Origin: Methylocaldum marinum
Lineage (GTDB): Bacteria > Pseudomonadota > Gammaproteobacteria > Methylococcales > Methylococcaceae
DNA: 64,000 bases
Direction of reading: 5' to 3'
Assembly: GCF_003584645.1 (NCBI RefSeq)
Contig: NZ_AP017928.1
Coordinates: forward strand, 4,974,833 to 5,038,832
The notes under the pieces were generated by a model. That model did not search any database, was not told the origin of the DNA, and worked only from the letters and a program-made list of their open reading frames with translations. Below, in pieces: positions 17,690 to 25,392 of this stretch. The position numbers and the translations under genes are program-made. Each line of letters opens with the position of its first letter. The first letter of the stretch is position 1.

Positions 17690-18559
17690 TCATTGTCTAG
17701 TCGTGGGCGGCGGTAGTTTGATTTCATTGGCAAACAGGCCGCCGATATCGACGCGATCGAAACGATAGCGGCGGTTGCAGAATTCACAGCCGACCTCAAC
17801 CGAATCTTCATGTTCCAATACCGATTCGATTTCCTTGAGCCCTAAGCTGATTAGCACGGATTCGATGCGTTCCCGCGAGCATCCGCAGCGAAATGAGATC
17901 GGTTCTGAATCGAAAAGCCGTACTCTTTCTTCGTTAAAGAGTCGATAAAGCAATTCTTGACTGGGCAAATTCAATAATTCCGGCCCGGTAACCGTATTCG
18001 CCAAGTATTCGACGCGGGTCCAATCATCGTGTTCGAGCCGCCTGGCGGGCAGTTCCTGGATGAGTAATCCCGCGGCTCGTTGATCGTCGGCCGCGAGCCA
18101 AAGGCGGGTTGCGAGTTGTTCCGATCGCGAGAAATAGGTCTGTATTGCTCCGGCGAGGTTATCTCCCTCGAGGTCCACGATACCCTGATAAGGATTGGAA
18201 TCCTCATTCCGGATTGTCAAGACCAACTGGCCCGCCCCGTATATGTCCGACAGCTTTTCTCCGATGATGTCTCCGCGCCAGTGTGCGAGCCCGCGGATGG
18301 TCCGCTGGTGTGTGGCCTGTGCTACCAAGGTGTGCAGCGGCCCCTCGCCTTGGGCTTGAAGGATCAACGATCCCTTGAACTTGATCGTGGCAGAGAGTAA
18401 AAGCACGGCTGCAAGTGCTTGCCCGAGTTGGCTCGACACGGATGGCGGATAAGGATGCCGCTCGAGTACGGTTTGCCAGCTCGCGTCAAGTCGAACCAGT
18501 TCGCCCCTTATCCCGATATCTTCAAACAAGAACCTTTGAAAACTGTCAAATTCATTCAT
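17690..18559 (-). CDS. hslO: Redox-regulated chaperone Hsp33
   Basis: A 289-residue protein. Hsp33 is a holdase that becomes active when its C-terminal zinc site is oxidised, protecting proteins during bleach or peroxide stress. The four zinc Cys are present as CGC (residues near 226-228) and CEFC (near 259-262), the CxC...CxxC pattern of the family. The gene is divergent from msrA, another oxidative-damage repair gene, with a 243-bp shared upstream region. Confidence 0.96.
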   Translation of the reverse strand: MNEFDSFQRFLFEDIGIRGELVRLDASWQTVLERHPYPPSVSSQLGQALAAVLLLSATIKFKGSLILQAQGEGPLHTLVAQATHQRTIRGLAHWRGDIIGEKLSDIYGAGQLVLTIRNEDSNPYQGIVDLEGDNLAGAIQTYFSRSEQLATRLWLAADDQRAAGLLIQELPARRLEHDDWTRVEYLANTVTGPELLNLPSQELLYRLFNEERVRLFDSEPISFRCGCSRERIESVLISLGLKEIESVLEHEDSVEVGCEFCNRRYRFDRVDIGGLFANEIKLPPPTTRQ

Positions 18560-18655
18560 CGTTTAATCAGATTATGTGACGGAAGGTTATTTTTACCGTT
18601 TGCTTCGACGGCGCCGCTGTCGGCGTAGCCGTTTGATCTTCAACGCTTTCGACTG

Positions 18656-18709
18656 GTGTCATGTATGGGAAGGCAGGTGGAAATCAGTGGGTTCTAAAAT
18701 ACATGACAC
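18656..18709. repeat. Long perfect inverted repeat between hslO and msrA
   Basis: GTGTCATGTAT (18656-18666) and ATACATGACAC (18699-18709) are perfect 11-bp inverted arms separated by 32 bp. They lie in the divergent region between hslO (start 18559) and msrA (start 18803), about 95 bp from the msrA start. They may be paired operator half-sites or a small mobile-element relic; the sequence cannot decide. Confidence 0.6.
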
Positions 18710-18802
18710 TGTAGTATTAATAGGTGGAGTCCTTAGTCTACAGAGTTTTGCTCAAGAGATTCATACGCCATCAGATGGACACGGCATAGAAGAGTAAATT
18801 TC

Positions 18803-19465
18803 ATGTTTACGAAAAAGCTTTCGCTTCCTGATGCGGCTTCCGCGCTTCCCGGCCGGCTTCAAAAAATGCCGGTCCCGGAGTTGCATTTTGTCAACGGGAA
18901 TAAAATGGAGTCGCCATATCCGGAACAATCCGAAGCTGCGGTCTTCGGCCTCGGCTGCTTTTGGGGCGCCGAGCGGAAGTTCTGGCAGATGTCAGGTGTA
19001 TATATAACGGCAGTGGGATACTCGGGCGGGTTTACGCCCAATCCTACCTATGAGGAGGTGTGTAGCGGGATGACTGGTCACGCCGAGGTGGTGCGTGTGG
19101 TTTATGAGCCCGATAAAATTCGTTTCCAGGAGCTGCTGAAGATCTTTTGGGAATCCCACAATCCCACGCAAGGCATGCGACAAGGCAACGATATCGGTAC
19201 CCAGTATCGCTCGGTCATTTTTACGTACACGCCGCGGCAGAAGCAGTTGGCTGTAGGGTCGCGGGAGGCTTATCAAGCGGTTCTGAGCCAAAAAGGTTAT
19301 GGGAAAATAACCACCGAAATCTTCGACGCTCCCGAATTCTACTATGCGGAGCCCTATCACCAGCAATATCTCGCAAAGAATCCCGGCGGGTATTGCGGAC
19401 TCGGCGGCACGGGGATTGGTTGCCCGACTGAGTTCGGCGCAGAATTGGAAATCGACACTGATTGA
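18803..19465 (+). CDS. msrA: Peptide methionine-(S)-S-oxide reductase
   Basis: A 220-residue MsrA that reduces methionine-S-sulfoxide in proteins. The catalytic Cys is Cys52 in GCFWG. Downstream are YSGG, GHAEVV, ESHNPTQ and the C-terminal GGYCGLGGTGIGCP segment with resolving cysteines. The N-terminal ~40 residues before the core match the longer MsrA form of E. coli. No signal peptide is evident, so it is probably cytoplasmic. Confidence 0.96.
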   Translation: MFTKKLSLPDAASALPGRLQKMPVPELHFVNGNKMESPYPEQSEAAVFGLGCFWGAERKFWQMSGVYITAVGYSGGFTPNPTYEEVCSGMTGHAEVVRVVYEPDKIRFQELLKIFWESHNPTQGMRQGNDIGTQYRSVIFTYTPRQKQLAVGSREAYQAVLSQKGYGKITTEIFDAPEFYYAEPYHQQYLAKNPGGYCGLGGTGIGCPTEFGAELEIDTD

Positions 19466-19521
19466 TTGTATATAACCCCTCCGGCAGCCATCCGGAGTCC
19501 TTACGAAATTGTCAGGTTTAC

Positions 19522-20310
19522 ATGAAAAGAATTCTATTGGCTATTTTTATCGGCTTAGGCCTTTCCGCCTGCGCGACTTCGCCCTTGGGGCGCACTCAGT
19601 TCATGATGATGCCGGAGGATCAGATGGCGGTCATGGGAGCGCAGGCCTTTGTCAACATGAAGCAAAAGTTGCCCATTGATCAAAGCCCCCAAACGAACCA
19701 GTATGTCGTCTGCGTAGCGGAATCGATCGTCAAGGAGATTGGGGGCAACGGCGGACAGTGGGAGGTTAAGGTGTTTCAGGACGATTCGCCCAACGCCTTT
19801 GCGCTTCCGGGTGGCAAAATCGGCGTACACTCCGGCATCTTGCGAGTCGCTCGAAATCAGGACCAGCTGGCGGCGGTCATAGCGCATGAGGTCGCGCATG
19901 TGCTTTCGCGCCATTCCAACGAACGGGCTTCCCAGCAGCTCGCCATGCAGCAAGGGCTAAACGTCATTCAGGCGATAACCAATCCGACCACTCAAACCGG
20001 ACAAATGATGATGGGGGTATTGGGTTTAGGCGCCCAATACGGGGTCCTCATGCCGTACGGCCGTTTGCAGGAAAGCGAAGCCGATGTGGTTGGTCTGGAA
20101 TTGATGGCCAGAGCGGGCTTCGATCCTCAGCAGAGTATTGATCTGTGGCTGAATATGGAACAGGCGGGCGGCGGCCAACCGATAGAGTTTCTTTCTACTC
20201 ATCCATCCCACGCAACTCGTATGCAGGAACTGAAACAGCATATGCCGAAAGCCTTGGAACTGCACCGAAGCGCCCAAGCACTCGGCAAAACCCCACGTTG
20301 TGGAGCGTGA
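19522..20310 (+). CDS. M48-family zinc metalloprotease, lipoprotein
   Basis: A 262-residue protein with a lipoprotein signal (LSAC, Cys17 as lipidation site). The peptidase M48 core has HEVAH at 122-126 and the distal Glu in QESEADVVGLELM, which together bind zinc. It resembles LoiP/YcaL and the protease domain of BepA, periplasmic quality-control proteases of the outer membrane. The frame opens at 19462, but the ATG at 19522 gives the correct signal peptide. It follows msrA after 56 bp. Confidence 0.92.
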   Translation: MKRILLAIFIGLGLSACATSPLGRTQFMMMPEDQMAVMGAQAFVNMKQKLPIDQSPQTNQYVVCVAESIVKEIGGNGGQWEVKVFQDDSPNAFALPGGKIGVHSGILRVARNQDQLAAVIAHEVAHVLSRHSNERASQQLAMQQGLNVIQAITNPTTQTGQMMMGVLGLGAQYGVLMPYGRLQESEADVVGLELMARAGFDPQQSIDLWLNMEQAGGGQPIEFLSTHPSHATRMQELKQHMPKALELHRSAQALGKTPRCGA

Positions 20311-20345
20311 TCCGTTCCTGGGTGAGTTATGTCGCGACTGCTCAA

Positions 20346-20379
20346 TAAAAGAAAGGTGCAGGGAGAGAAATCCCTGCAC
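20346..20379 (-). terminator. Intrinsic terminator of candidate small RNA 1
   Basis: On the minus strand GTGCAGGGA and TCCCTGCAC (20371-20379 and 20356-20364) form a perfect 9-bp stem with a 6-nt loop, followed by the T-rich CTTTCTTTTATT. On the plus strand no T-run follows, so the element points to minus-strand transcription although no minus-strand protein gene ends here. Confidence 0.7.
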
Positions 20380-20447
20380 GTCAAGAGGAGGATTGTGAGC
20401 ACAATAATGTGCGTCTGGTCTCCGCTAGGAGTGGCTCCTAACAAGTG
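20346..20447 (-). ncRNA. Candidate sibling small RNA 1 (regB upstream region)
   Basis: Predicted on the minus strand from about 20447 (7 nt after an extended -10) to the terminator T-tract near 20346, about 102 nt. In order it contains a hairpin TAGGAG/CTCCTA (20426-20440), a second hairpin GCACA/TGTGC, an unpaired CCTCCTC (20385-20391, minus strand) complementary to Shine-Dalgarno sequences, and an intrinsic terminator. It has no good ORF. It shares architecture, promoter spacing and short identity with the second unit (20543-20664): GACCAGACGC against GATCAGATGC, and 13 of 18 positions around the CCTCCTC motif. Transcription is inferred; no Rfam family is claimed. Confidence 0.6.
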
Positions 20448-20453
20448 TTGACA

Positions 20454-20498
20454 AGTCTAGCAACAACCGCCTGTTCGCGTAATGTGGCAAATTGTCGC
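20454..20498 (-). promoter_or_regulatory. RegA-like palindrome and extended -10 of candidate small RNA 1
   Basis: The palindrome GTGGCAAATTGTCGC (20484-20498, plus-strand reading) matches 13 of 15 positions of the RegR/RegA-type box as I recall it, GNGRCRTTNNGNCGC. On the minus strand 21 nt separate it from TGCTAGACT (20454-20462), an extended -10. With a start near 20447 the palindrome centre sits at about -44, the position of a class II activator replacing the -35. Confidence 0.6.
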
Positions 20499-20542
20499 GT
20501 GATCGGAAGCTTTAGGTAAATTGAGGAAACAATGCTCCGGAA

Positions 20543-20575
20543 ATTAAAAAAGGCAGAAGACCCCGTCTTCTGCCT
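20543..20575 (-). terminator. Intrinsic terminator of candidate small RNA 2
   Basis: AGGCAGAAGAC and GTCTTCTGCCT (20551-20561 and 20565-20575) pair perfectly over 11 bp with a 3-nt loop. On the minus strand the stem is followed by TTTTTAATTT. This is a textbook intrinsic terminator for leftward transcription, yet no leftward protein gene precedes it. Confidence 0.8.
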
Positions 20576-20664
20576 CATTGAGGAGGTTGTAGCGCACAGC
20601 TACAGATAGCATCTGATCGTCGGTTCTCGCCGACTCGCCGCTTCCTTCAGGCGCCAGAAACCAC
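20543..20664 (-). ncRNA. Candidate sibling small RNA 2 (regB upstream region)
   Basis: Predicted on the minus strand from about 20664 to the T-tract near 20543, about 122 nt. It contains a hairpin GTCGG/CCGAC, a hairpin TGTAGC/GCTACA (20588-20604 region), the CCTCCTC motif (20580-20586, minus strand) and a terminator. The box and -10 lie exactly 217 bp from those of unit 1, so the pair looks like a tandem duplication that has since diverged. CCTCCTC next to a terminator is the hallmark of several anti-Shine-Dalgarno regulatory RNAs. No ORF of note is present. Function is inferred. Confidence 0.62.
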
Positions 20665-20670
20665 CATTTA

Positions 20671-20715
20671 ATGGTAGCAGTCAAATTCGTAATCAAATGT
20701 GTGACAAATTGTCGC
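20671..20715 (-). promoter_or_regulatory. RegA-like palindrome and extended -10 of candidate small RNA 2
   Basis: GTGACAAATTGTCGC (20701-20715, plus reading) differs from the first palindrome at a single base. TGCTACCAT (20671-20679, read on the minus strand) is an extended -10 at the identical 21-nt distance. The palindrome is also centred about 44 bp before the predicted regB start on the other strand, so one dimer could act on both divergent promoters. Confidence 0.62.
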
Positions 20716-20717
20716 AA

Positions 20718-20745
20718 TTGTCCGACGCGATCGACCGATTACAAT
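20718..20745 (+). promoter_or_regulatory. Predicted regB promoter
   Basis: TTGTCC (20718-20723), 16-bp spacer, TACAAT (20740-20745). The expected start is near 20752, right at the ATG at 20753. Either the mRNA is nearly leaderless or translation begins at the second Met codon (20771). The RegA-like palindrome at 20701-20715 abuts the -35. Confidence 0.45.
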
Positions 20746-20752
20746 CCGCTCC

Positions 20753-22096
20753 ATGAACTCGAACCCGCTCATGAACATTCCCACGCCCGTCGATACGGAA
20801 ACCGACGGTCGCCAAAACCTTCGCTGGTTGTTCGTACTGCGCAATCTCATGATCTTGGGCGAAGCGCTCCTCATCCTGATCAGCCGTTACGGTCTGGAGA
20901 TACCGCTTCACGACGTACCCCTCTGGGGCATCATGACTGCTCTCGGTGGTTTCAACTGGTGGACATGGTTAAGGCTCAGCAATCCACGGCCGGTTGCCGA
21001 GGTGGAGTTGTTCCTGCAGCTTTCATTTGATGTTCTGGCCATTACGGCGATTCTTTACTTTACCGGCGGCGCGACCAATCCCATGGCCTGGTTCTTTCTG
21101 CTGCCGCTGATCATCGCGGCTACCGTGCTGCCGCAGTTTTATACCTGGTATATGGTGATCTTCACTTCCGGTTGCTACACCATACTCATCGGTTTTTACC
21201 AGCCACTCCCCGATATTCAACCCGCGACCCTGCACGGGGACGCCCCGCCCGCCGTCCAGGCCCTGATGGAGGACCACGACATAGAGCTGCATGCATTCGG
21301 CATGTGGTTCGGATTTGTGTTCAGTGCCGTACTCGTGGCCTATTTCGTGGTCGAGATGGCGAAAACATTGAGAGAACGTGAACGCCGCCTGGCCGAGGCT
21401 AGAGAGCAGGCTCTGCGGAACGAACGCGTGGTGGCGCTGGGAACGCTGGCAGCCGGAGCAGCGCACGAGATGGGCACGCCTCTGGGAACCATGGCGATCC
21501 TGATTCACGAAATCGAAAGCGAATGTGAAGGTGCCAAGCAAGATGACTTGTTGGAAAAAATGAAGATTTTGCGGGACCAAGTTGCCCGCTGCAAAAACGC
21601 CCTTTCGGTCATGTCGGCGTCGGCTGGTACAATCCGGGCCGAATCGGGTCGAGTGATGCCCTTGACGAACTATTTGGAGGAAACGATCGAGAGCTGGCGA
21701 AAACAGCGGCTCAATGCTGAATTGGGATACGAAAAGATCGGCCCCTTGCCTCCGCCGTACATTCTGGCCGAGGACACTCTGACCCATGCCTTGGTTAATA
21801 TTCTCAACAATGCCGCCGATGTGTCGCCGCGCGGGATAAATCTTCGTGCCCGCTGGAGCTTGGAGCGTGCGACCTTGGAGATTTTGGACCAAGGGCCGGG
21901 GATTGCCCCGACTCTTTCGCAACGTCTAGGGAAAACACCCATCACGACCAAGGAGCATGGTTTAGGCGTGGGGCTTTTCTTGGCATTTGCGACTATAGAA
22001 CGCTTGGGCGGTCGAATAGAGATGCTGCCTCGTGCCGAAGGAGGCACCTGTACCCGCATCGAACTTCCATTGCTGCGTCCGAGTCAAGGCCTATGA
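20753..22096 (+). CDS. regB: Redox-sensing sensor histidine kinase RegB/PrrB/RoxS
   Basis: A 447-residue kinase with six predicted N-terminal membrane helices, a dimerisation/phosphoacceptor domain and a HATPase domain. The ubiquinone-sensing loop GGATNPM (105-111, family GGxxNPF) is present. The H-box AAHEMGTPLGTM has His238 as the phosphorylated residue. The redox-active Cys of RegB corresponds to Cys280 in RDQVARCKNAL. N-box (NILNNAADVSP) and G-boxes follow. It signals the redox state of the quinone pool to RegA, which overlaps it by 4 bp. The start may be at codon 7 (MNIPTPV). Confidence 0.95.
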   Translation: MNSNPLMNIPTPVDTETDGRQNLRWLFVLRNLMILGEALLILISRYGLEIPLHDVPLWGIMTALGGFNWWTWLRLSNPRPVAEVELFLQLSFDVLAITAILYFTGGATNPMAWFFLLPLIIAATVLPQFYTWYMVIFTSGCYTILIGFYQPLPDIQPATLHGDAPPAVQALMEDHDIELHAFGMWFGFVFSAVLVAYFVVEMAKTLRERERRLAEAREQALRNERVVALGTLAAGAAHEMGTPLGTMAILIHEIESECEGAKQDDLLEKMKILRDQVARCKNALSVMSASAGTIRAESGRVMPLTNYLEETIESWRKQRLNAELGYEKIGPLPPPYILAEDTLTHALVNILNNAADVSPRGINLRARWSLERATLEILDQGPGIAPTLSQRLGKTPITTKEHGLGVGLFLAFATIERLGGRIEMLPRAEGGTCTRIELPLLRPSQGL

Positions 22097-22653
22097 ACAG
22101 CCAGAAATCTTTACCCGATACCCCTCGTCCAAGTTTGTTACTCGTCGACGACGATCCTACGTTTTGCGGTGTCTTGAAACAGGCTCTAGAGAAGCGCGGA
22201 TTCGAAGTGCATGCCGCCCAAGATCTCGAAACCGGTGCTGCTTTGGCCGAGCAAATCGTGCCCGAATACGCAGTAATCGATTTGCGTGTCGGGCACGACT
22301 CCGGGCTGGTCTTGGTCAAACGCCTCCATAGTCTCGACGCCAACACCCGCATCGTTGTTTTGACGGGGTATGCCAGCATTGCCACAGCTGTCGAAGCCAT
22401 AAAACTGGGTGCGATCCAATATCTCACCAAGCCCGCTGACGCCGACGAAATTGTCGCCGCGCTGCACAAGGATCAAGGCGATGTCTCCGTTGAAATCAAG
22501 GAGAAGCCGCTGTCCGTTCGCCGTCTGGAATGGGAACATTTACAAAAGGTTTTGATTGAGCATGGTGGCAACATCTCTGCAGCGGCAAGGGCCCTCGGAA
22601 TGCATCGCAGGACCTTGCAGCGCAAGCTCGATAAGCGTCCGGTAAAGGAGTAA
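22093..22653 (+). CDS. regA: Redox response regulator RegA/PrrA/RoxR
   Basis: A 186-residue regulator. The receiver domain has Asp19/Asp20, phosphoacceptor Asp63 (VIDLRVG), Thr91 and Lys113. A Pro/Lys linker leads to a Fis-type helix-turn-helix (GGNISAAARALGMHRRTLQR), nearly invariant in the RegA family. The family activates or represses genes for respiration, carbon fixation and related redox functions. The window holds plausible targets: the cox operon and cbbR/prkB. Matching palindromes lie beside regB itself. Confidence 0.95.
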   Translation: MNSQKSLPDTPRPSLLLVDDDPTFCGVLKQALEKRGFEVHAAQDLETGAALAEQIVPEYAVIDLRVGHDSGLVLVKRLHSLDANTRIVVLTGYASIATAVEAIKLGAIQYLTKPADADEIVAALHKDQGDVSVEIKEKPLSVRRLEWEHLQKVLIEHGGNISAAARALGMHRRTLQRKLDKRPVKE

Positions 22654-22967
22654 AGTCCCCAAATCGATAGAGCCCGTTCGCTGGAATACCGGAGGGCGAG
22701 CGAGGGGCTTGCCGTACGAGTACAATTTTAGCCAAGGCAGCCCCTTGCCTGTCTCGGAATGTGGAGCTCGTACGCATAGAGTACCCGTTTTTCATTAGGA
22801 TATTCATCCACCCGTCGTTTCATCGACTTGACCTTGGCCGCACGGGATCGTAGGGTTTTGTGTAAAGAGCCAGGATACCCCCTATGAGAGCGCCAATATG
22901 CGGAAATTTCCGCGGGCGCGCCTTATGGATCGTAGGTTGACTCTATTTCGGTTGATCAATGGTGAAC
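22654..22967. other. Intergenic stretch downstream of regA with inverted repeats
   Basis: No protein-coding gene is recognised. CGTACGAG (22713-22720) and CTCGTACG (22767-22774) are 8-bp inverted arms enclosing a smaller hairpin near GGCAGCCCCTTGCC. A TTTTT run follows about 15 nt after the right arm. It could be a terminator region for regBA or a structured RNA; evidence is weak. Confidence 0.3.
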
Positions 22968-23259
22968 TTGGAAGCCCGGTGTTTGGAAGCCCGGTGTTTG
23001 GAAGCGTTCCTGCGCAACCGGCGTCAACTTGCCGCAGCAGAACATTAACGGAAAGGTAAAAGGAACCCCGGATGCGTTCCGTGCACCCAGGGTATCGCCT
23101 GCTTGGTTGGCTATCAAGTCACGTCCTAATGCTGGACTCGGCGGTCCATACTTCCTTGTCGGCGACTTGATGAGTGTCGCAGAAAATGCGCTTCGAACTA
23201 AGTCAGCCAAAGCTGAAAATGGTGTAAGCTTTGGCTTACGCGTGATATGCCGCATCTAA
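22956..23259. repeat. Possible dispersed repeat element upstream of hisB
   Basis: A block of about 300 bp open on both strands (99-residue frame on minus 22956-23255, 76-residue frame on plus 23029-23259) with unconvincing protein composition on each. It starts with the 15-bp tandem repeat and ends with a hairpin GTAAGC/GCTTAC (23224-23239). Length, both-strand openness and terminal structures suggest a repeated non-coding element rather than a gene. Other copies cannot be checked here. Confidence 0.3.
22968..23006. repeat. 15-bp tandem repeat (2.6 copies)
   Basis: TTGGAAGCCCGGTGT occurs at 22968-22982 and 22983-22997, followed by a partial copy TTGGAAGCG (22998-23006). The unit is five codons long, so minus-strand reading gives a repeated FQTPG. 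Confidence 0.85.
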
Positions 23260-23340
23260 AGAGTATTAATTGGGCTTAGCAAGAACGGCTGCGCGTTATA
23301 TCATTTAAGGCCGATTCACTCAGAAGATCTCATACCGTCC

Positions 23341-23934
23341 ATGATTAGCCGAACCGCCGATGTTGGCCGTAATACACTGGAAACCCAGGTGCGAGTTTGC
23401 CTTAATCTGGATGGAACCGGCACGGGTGTTTTCGAGACCGGCGTTCCTTTCCTCGATCACATGCTGGATCAGGTGGCCCGGCACGGTTTAATCGATCTCG
23501 AAATACGAGCGAAAGGCGATCTCCATATCGACGCACATCATACGGTGGAGGACATCGGCATCACACTTGGCCAAGCGGTGGAGCAGGCTTTGAGCAGCAA
23601 GAAGGGAATACGGCGGTATGGTCACGCCTATGTTCCCTTGGATGAAGCTTTGTCGCGTGTTGTGATTGATTTTTCCGGGCGGCCCGGTTTATCTTACGAC
23701 GTGGATTTTCCGCGTGCGCGGATAGGCGAATTCGATGTTGATTTATTCCTCGAGTTCTTTCGGGGGTTTGTCAACCACGCCAAAGTCACTTTACATATCG
23801 ATAATCTTAAGGGACAGAATGCCCATCATATTGCCGAAACCGTTTTCAAGGCTTTCGGTCGTGCCATGAGAATGGCCATAGAACCGGACCCCAGGATGCA
23901 GGATGTCGTCCCGTCGACCAAAGGCATAATTTAG
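23341..23934 (+). CDS. hisB: Imidazoleglycerol-phosphate dehydratase
   Basis: A 197-residue monofunctional HisB that catalyses the sixth step of histidine synthesis. Its manganese-binding His motifs are intact: FLDHMLDQVARHG, DAHHTVEDIG, FVNHAKVTLH and NAHHIAE. There is no N-terminal phosphatase domain, unlike the fused enzyme of enteric bacteria. It is the first gene of a his run; hisG, hisD and hisC are not in the window. Confidence 0.97.
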   Translation: MISRTADVGRNTLETQVRVCLNLDGTGTGVFETGVPFLDHMLDQVARHGLIDLEIRAKGDLHIDAHHTVEDIGITLGQAVEQALSSKKGIRRYGHAYVPLDEALSRVVIDFSGRPGLSYDVDFPRARIGEFDVDLFLEFFRGFVNHAKVTLHIDNLKGQNAHHIAETVFKAFGRAMRMAIEPDPRMQDVVPSTKGII

Positions 23935-23971
23935 GAACCTATACGGAATTCTCGCTCTACCGCCTTTAACC

Positions 23972-24616
23972 ATGTCTTCCGTTGCTGTCATCGATTATGG
24001 AATGGGAAATCTGCATTCCATAGCCAAGGCGCTTCAACACGCCCACTCCGAATCCACGGTCATCGTTACCGACAATCCCAAAACAATTCTCGATTCCGAC
24101 CGCGTCGTATTTCCCGGGGTCGGGGCAATCCGCGATTGCATGAATGCGTTGGCCGAAAGGGATCTCGTAACCGTCCTCACGAAAGCCGCGACTTCGAAAC
24201 CGTTTTTGGGTATTTGCCTCGGCATGCAGGCTTTAGTCGATGAAAGCGAGGAAAATTGTGGGACCGCTTGTCTCGGGTTGATTCCCGGCCGGGTCGTTCG
24301 TTTTGCCGAAGGCATGACCGATGCTGCCGACCAGCCCTTGAAAATTCCTCATATGGGGTGGAACCGCGTCGCCCCGAAAGCTGAGCATCCGTTATGGCAC
24401 GGTATCGTGCCCGGTAGTTGGTTTTATTTCGTCCACAGCTATTTCGCCCGACCGGCCGAGTCCCGGAATGTGGCGGCGACGACGGATTATCCGGAGCCTT
24501 TTGCTTCCGCTTTGGTACGAGAAAACCTGTTTGCCGTTCAGTTTCATCCTGAAAAGAGTCAAGAAGCCGGATTGCGGTTGTTGGCTAATTTTCTAAACTG
24601 GGACCCGGGGCGATAA
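23972..24616 (+). CDS. hisH: Imidazole glycerol phosphate synthase, glutaminase subunit
   Basis: A 214-residue class I glutamine amidotransferase. Nucleophile Cys82 is in GICLGMQ; the His-Glu pair is in QFHPEKSQ. It supplies ammonia to HisF for ring closure to imidazole glycerol phosphate. It starts 37 bp after hisB with no strong ribosome site. Confidence 0.97.
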   Translation: MSSVAVIDYGMGNLHSIAKALQHAHSESTVIVTDNPKTILDSDRVVFPGVGAIRDCMNALAERDLVTVLTKAATSKPFLGICLGMQALVDESEENCGTACLGLIPGRVVRFAEGMTDAADQPLKIPHMGWNRVAPKAEHPLWHGIVPGSWFYFVHSYFARPAESRNVAATTDYPEPFASALVRENLFAVQFHPEKSQEAGLRLLANFLNWDPGR

Positions 24617-24657
24617 GGCGCCGAGCATTCACTTTTTCCGTTGTTGAGGATTTTTCT

Positions 24658-25389
24658 ATGCTTTTGATACCTGCTATCGATCTGAAAGATGGCAAGTGTG
24701 TCCGTTTGCGGCAAGGCCGCATGGAAGACGATACGGTTTTTTCCGACGACCCGGTGGCAATGGCGGGAAAGTGGGTGTCGGAAGGGGCGAAGCGTCTACA
24801 TTTGGTGGATCTGGACGGTGCCTTTGCCGGTGTTCCGCGCAATGCGGAAGTCATCCATGCCATCCGGGAGGTTTATCCGGATGTGCAAATCCAGGTGGGG
24901 GGCGGGATTCGGGACGAAGAAACGATACAGGGATACTTGAACGCCGGTGTCGATTACGTCATCGTCGGTACCAAGGCGGTCAGCGCACCCCATTTCGTAC
25001 GCGAGGTCGCGGCGGAGTTTCCGAACCACATCATCGTCGGTTTGGATGCAAAGGACGGTAAAGTGGCCATAGACGGCTGGTCGAAACTCTCTCATCATGA
25101 CGTGATCGATCTTGCTCAAAAGTTCGAGGATGACGGTGTTGAAGCCATTGTTTACACCGATATCAGTCGGGACGGGATGATGGAAGGCGTCAACGTCGAG
25201 GCGACGGCAAGGCTTGCGCGCTCCATACGAATTCCGGTCATCGCTTCAGGAGGCATCCGGAGTATTCAGGACATCCATGCGTTGGGTAAGGTCGTCGGCG
25301 ATGGGGTTGTCGGTGCTATTACCGGCCGGGCGATTTACGAGGGCACCCTCAATTTCGCCGAAGCGCGTAAAGTGGCGGAAGAATACTAA
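24658..25389 (+). CDS. hisA: Phosphoribosylformimino-AICAR-P isomerase
   Basis: A 243-residue (beta/alpha)8 barrel. The catalytic Asp8 (IPAIDLKDGK) and the second Asp in YTDISRDGMMEG are present, and duplicated phosphate-binding loops (VGGGIR and ASGGIR) show the half-barrel symmetry shared with HisF. It opens the ribose ring of ProFAR. A GTTGAGGAT site precedes the ATG. Confidence 0.97.
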   Translation: MLLIPAIDLKDGKCVRLRQGRMEDDTVFSDDPVAMAGKWVSEGAKRLHLVDLDGAFAGVPRNAEVIHAIREVYPDVQIQVGGGIRDEETIQGYLNAGVDYVIVGTKAVSAPHFVREVAAEFPNHIIVGLDAKDGKVAIDGWSKLSHHDVIDLAQKFEDDGVEAIVYTDISRDGMMEGVNVEATARLARSIRIPVIASGGIRSIQDIHALGKVVGDGVVGAITGRAIYEGTLNFAEARKVAEEY

Positions 25390-25392
25390 CCT

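Noticed and set aside
18576..18797. 73-codon frame between hslO and msrA
   Set aside because: Arg-rich, with no ribosome site, and it covers the inverted repeat; best seen as regulatory DNA.
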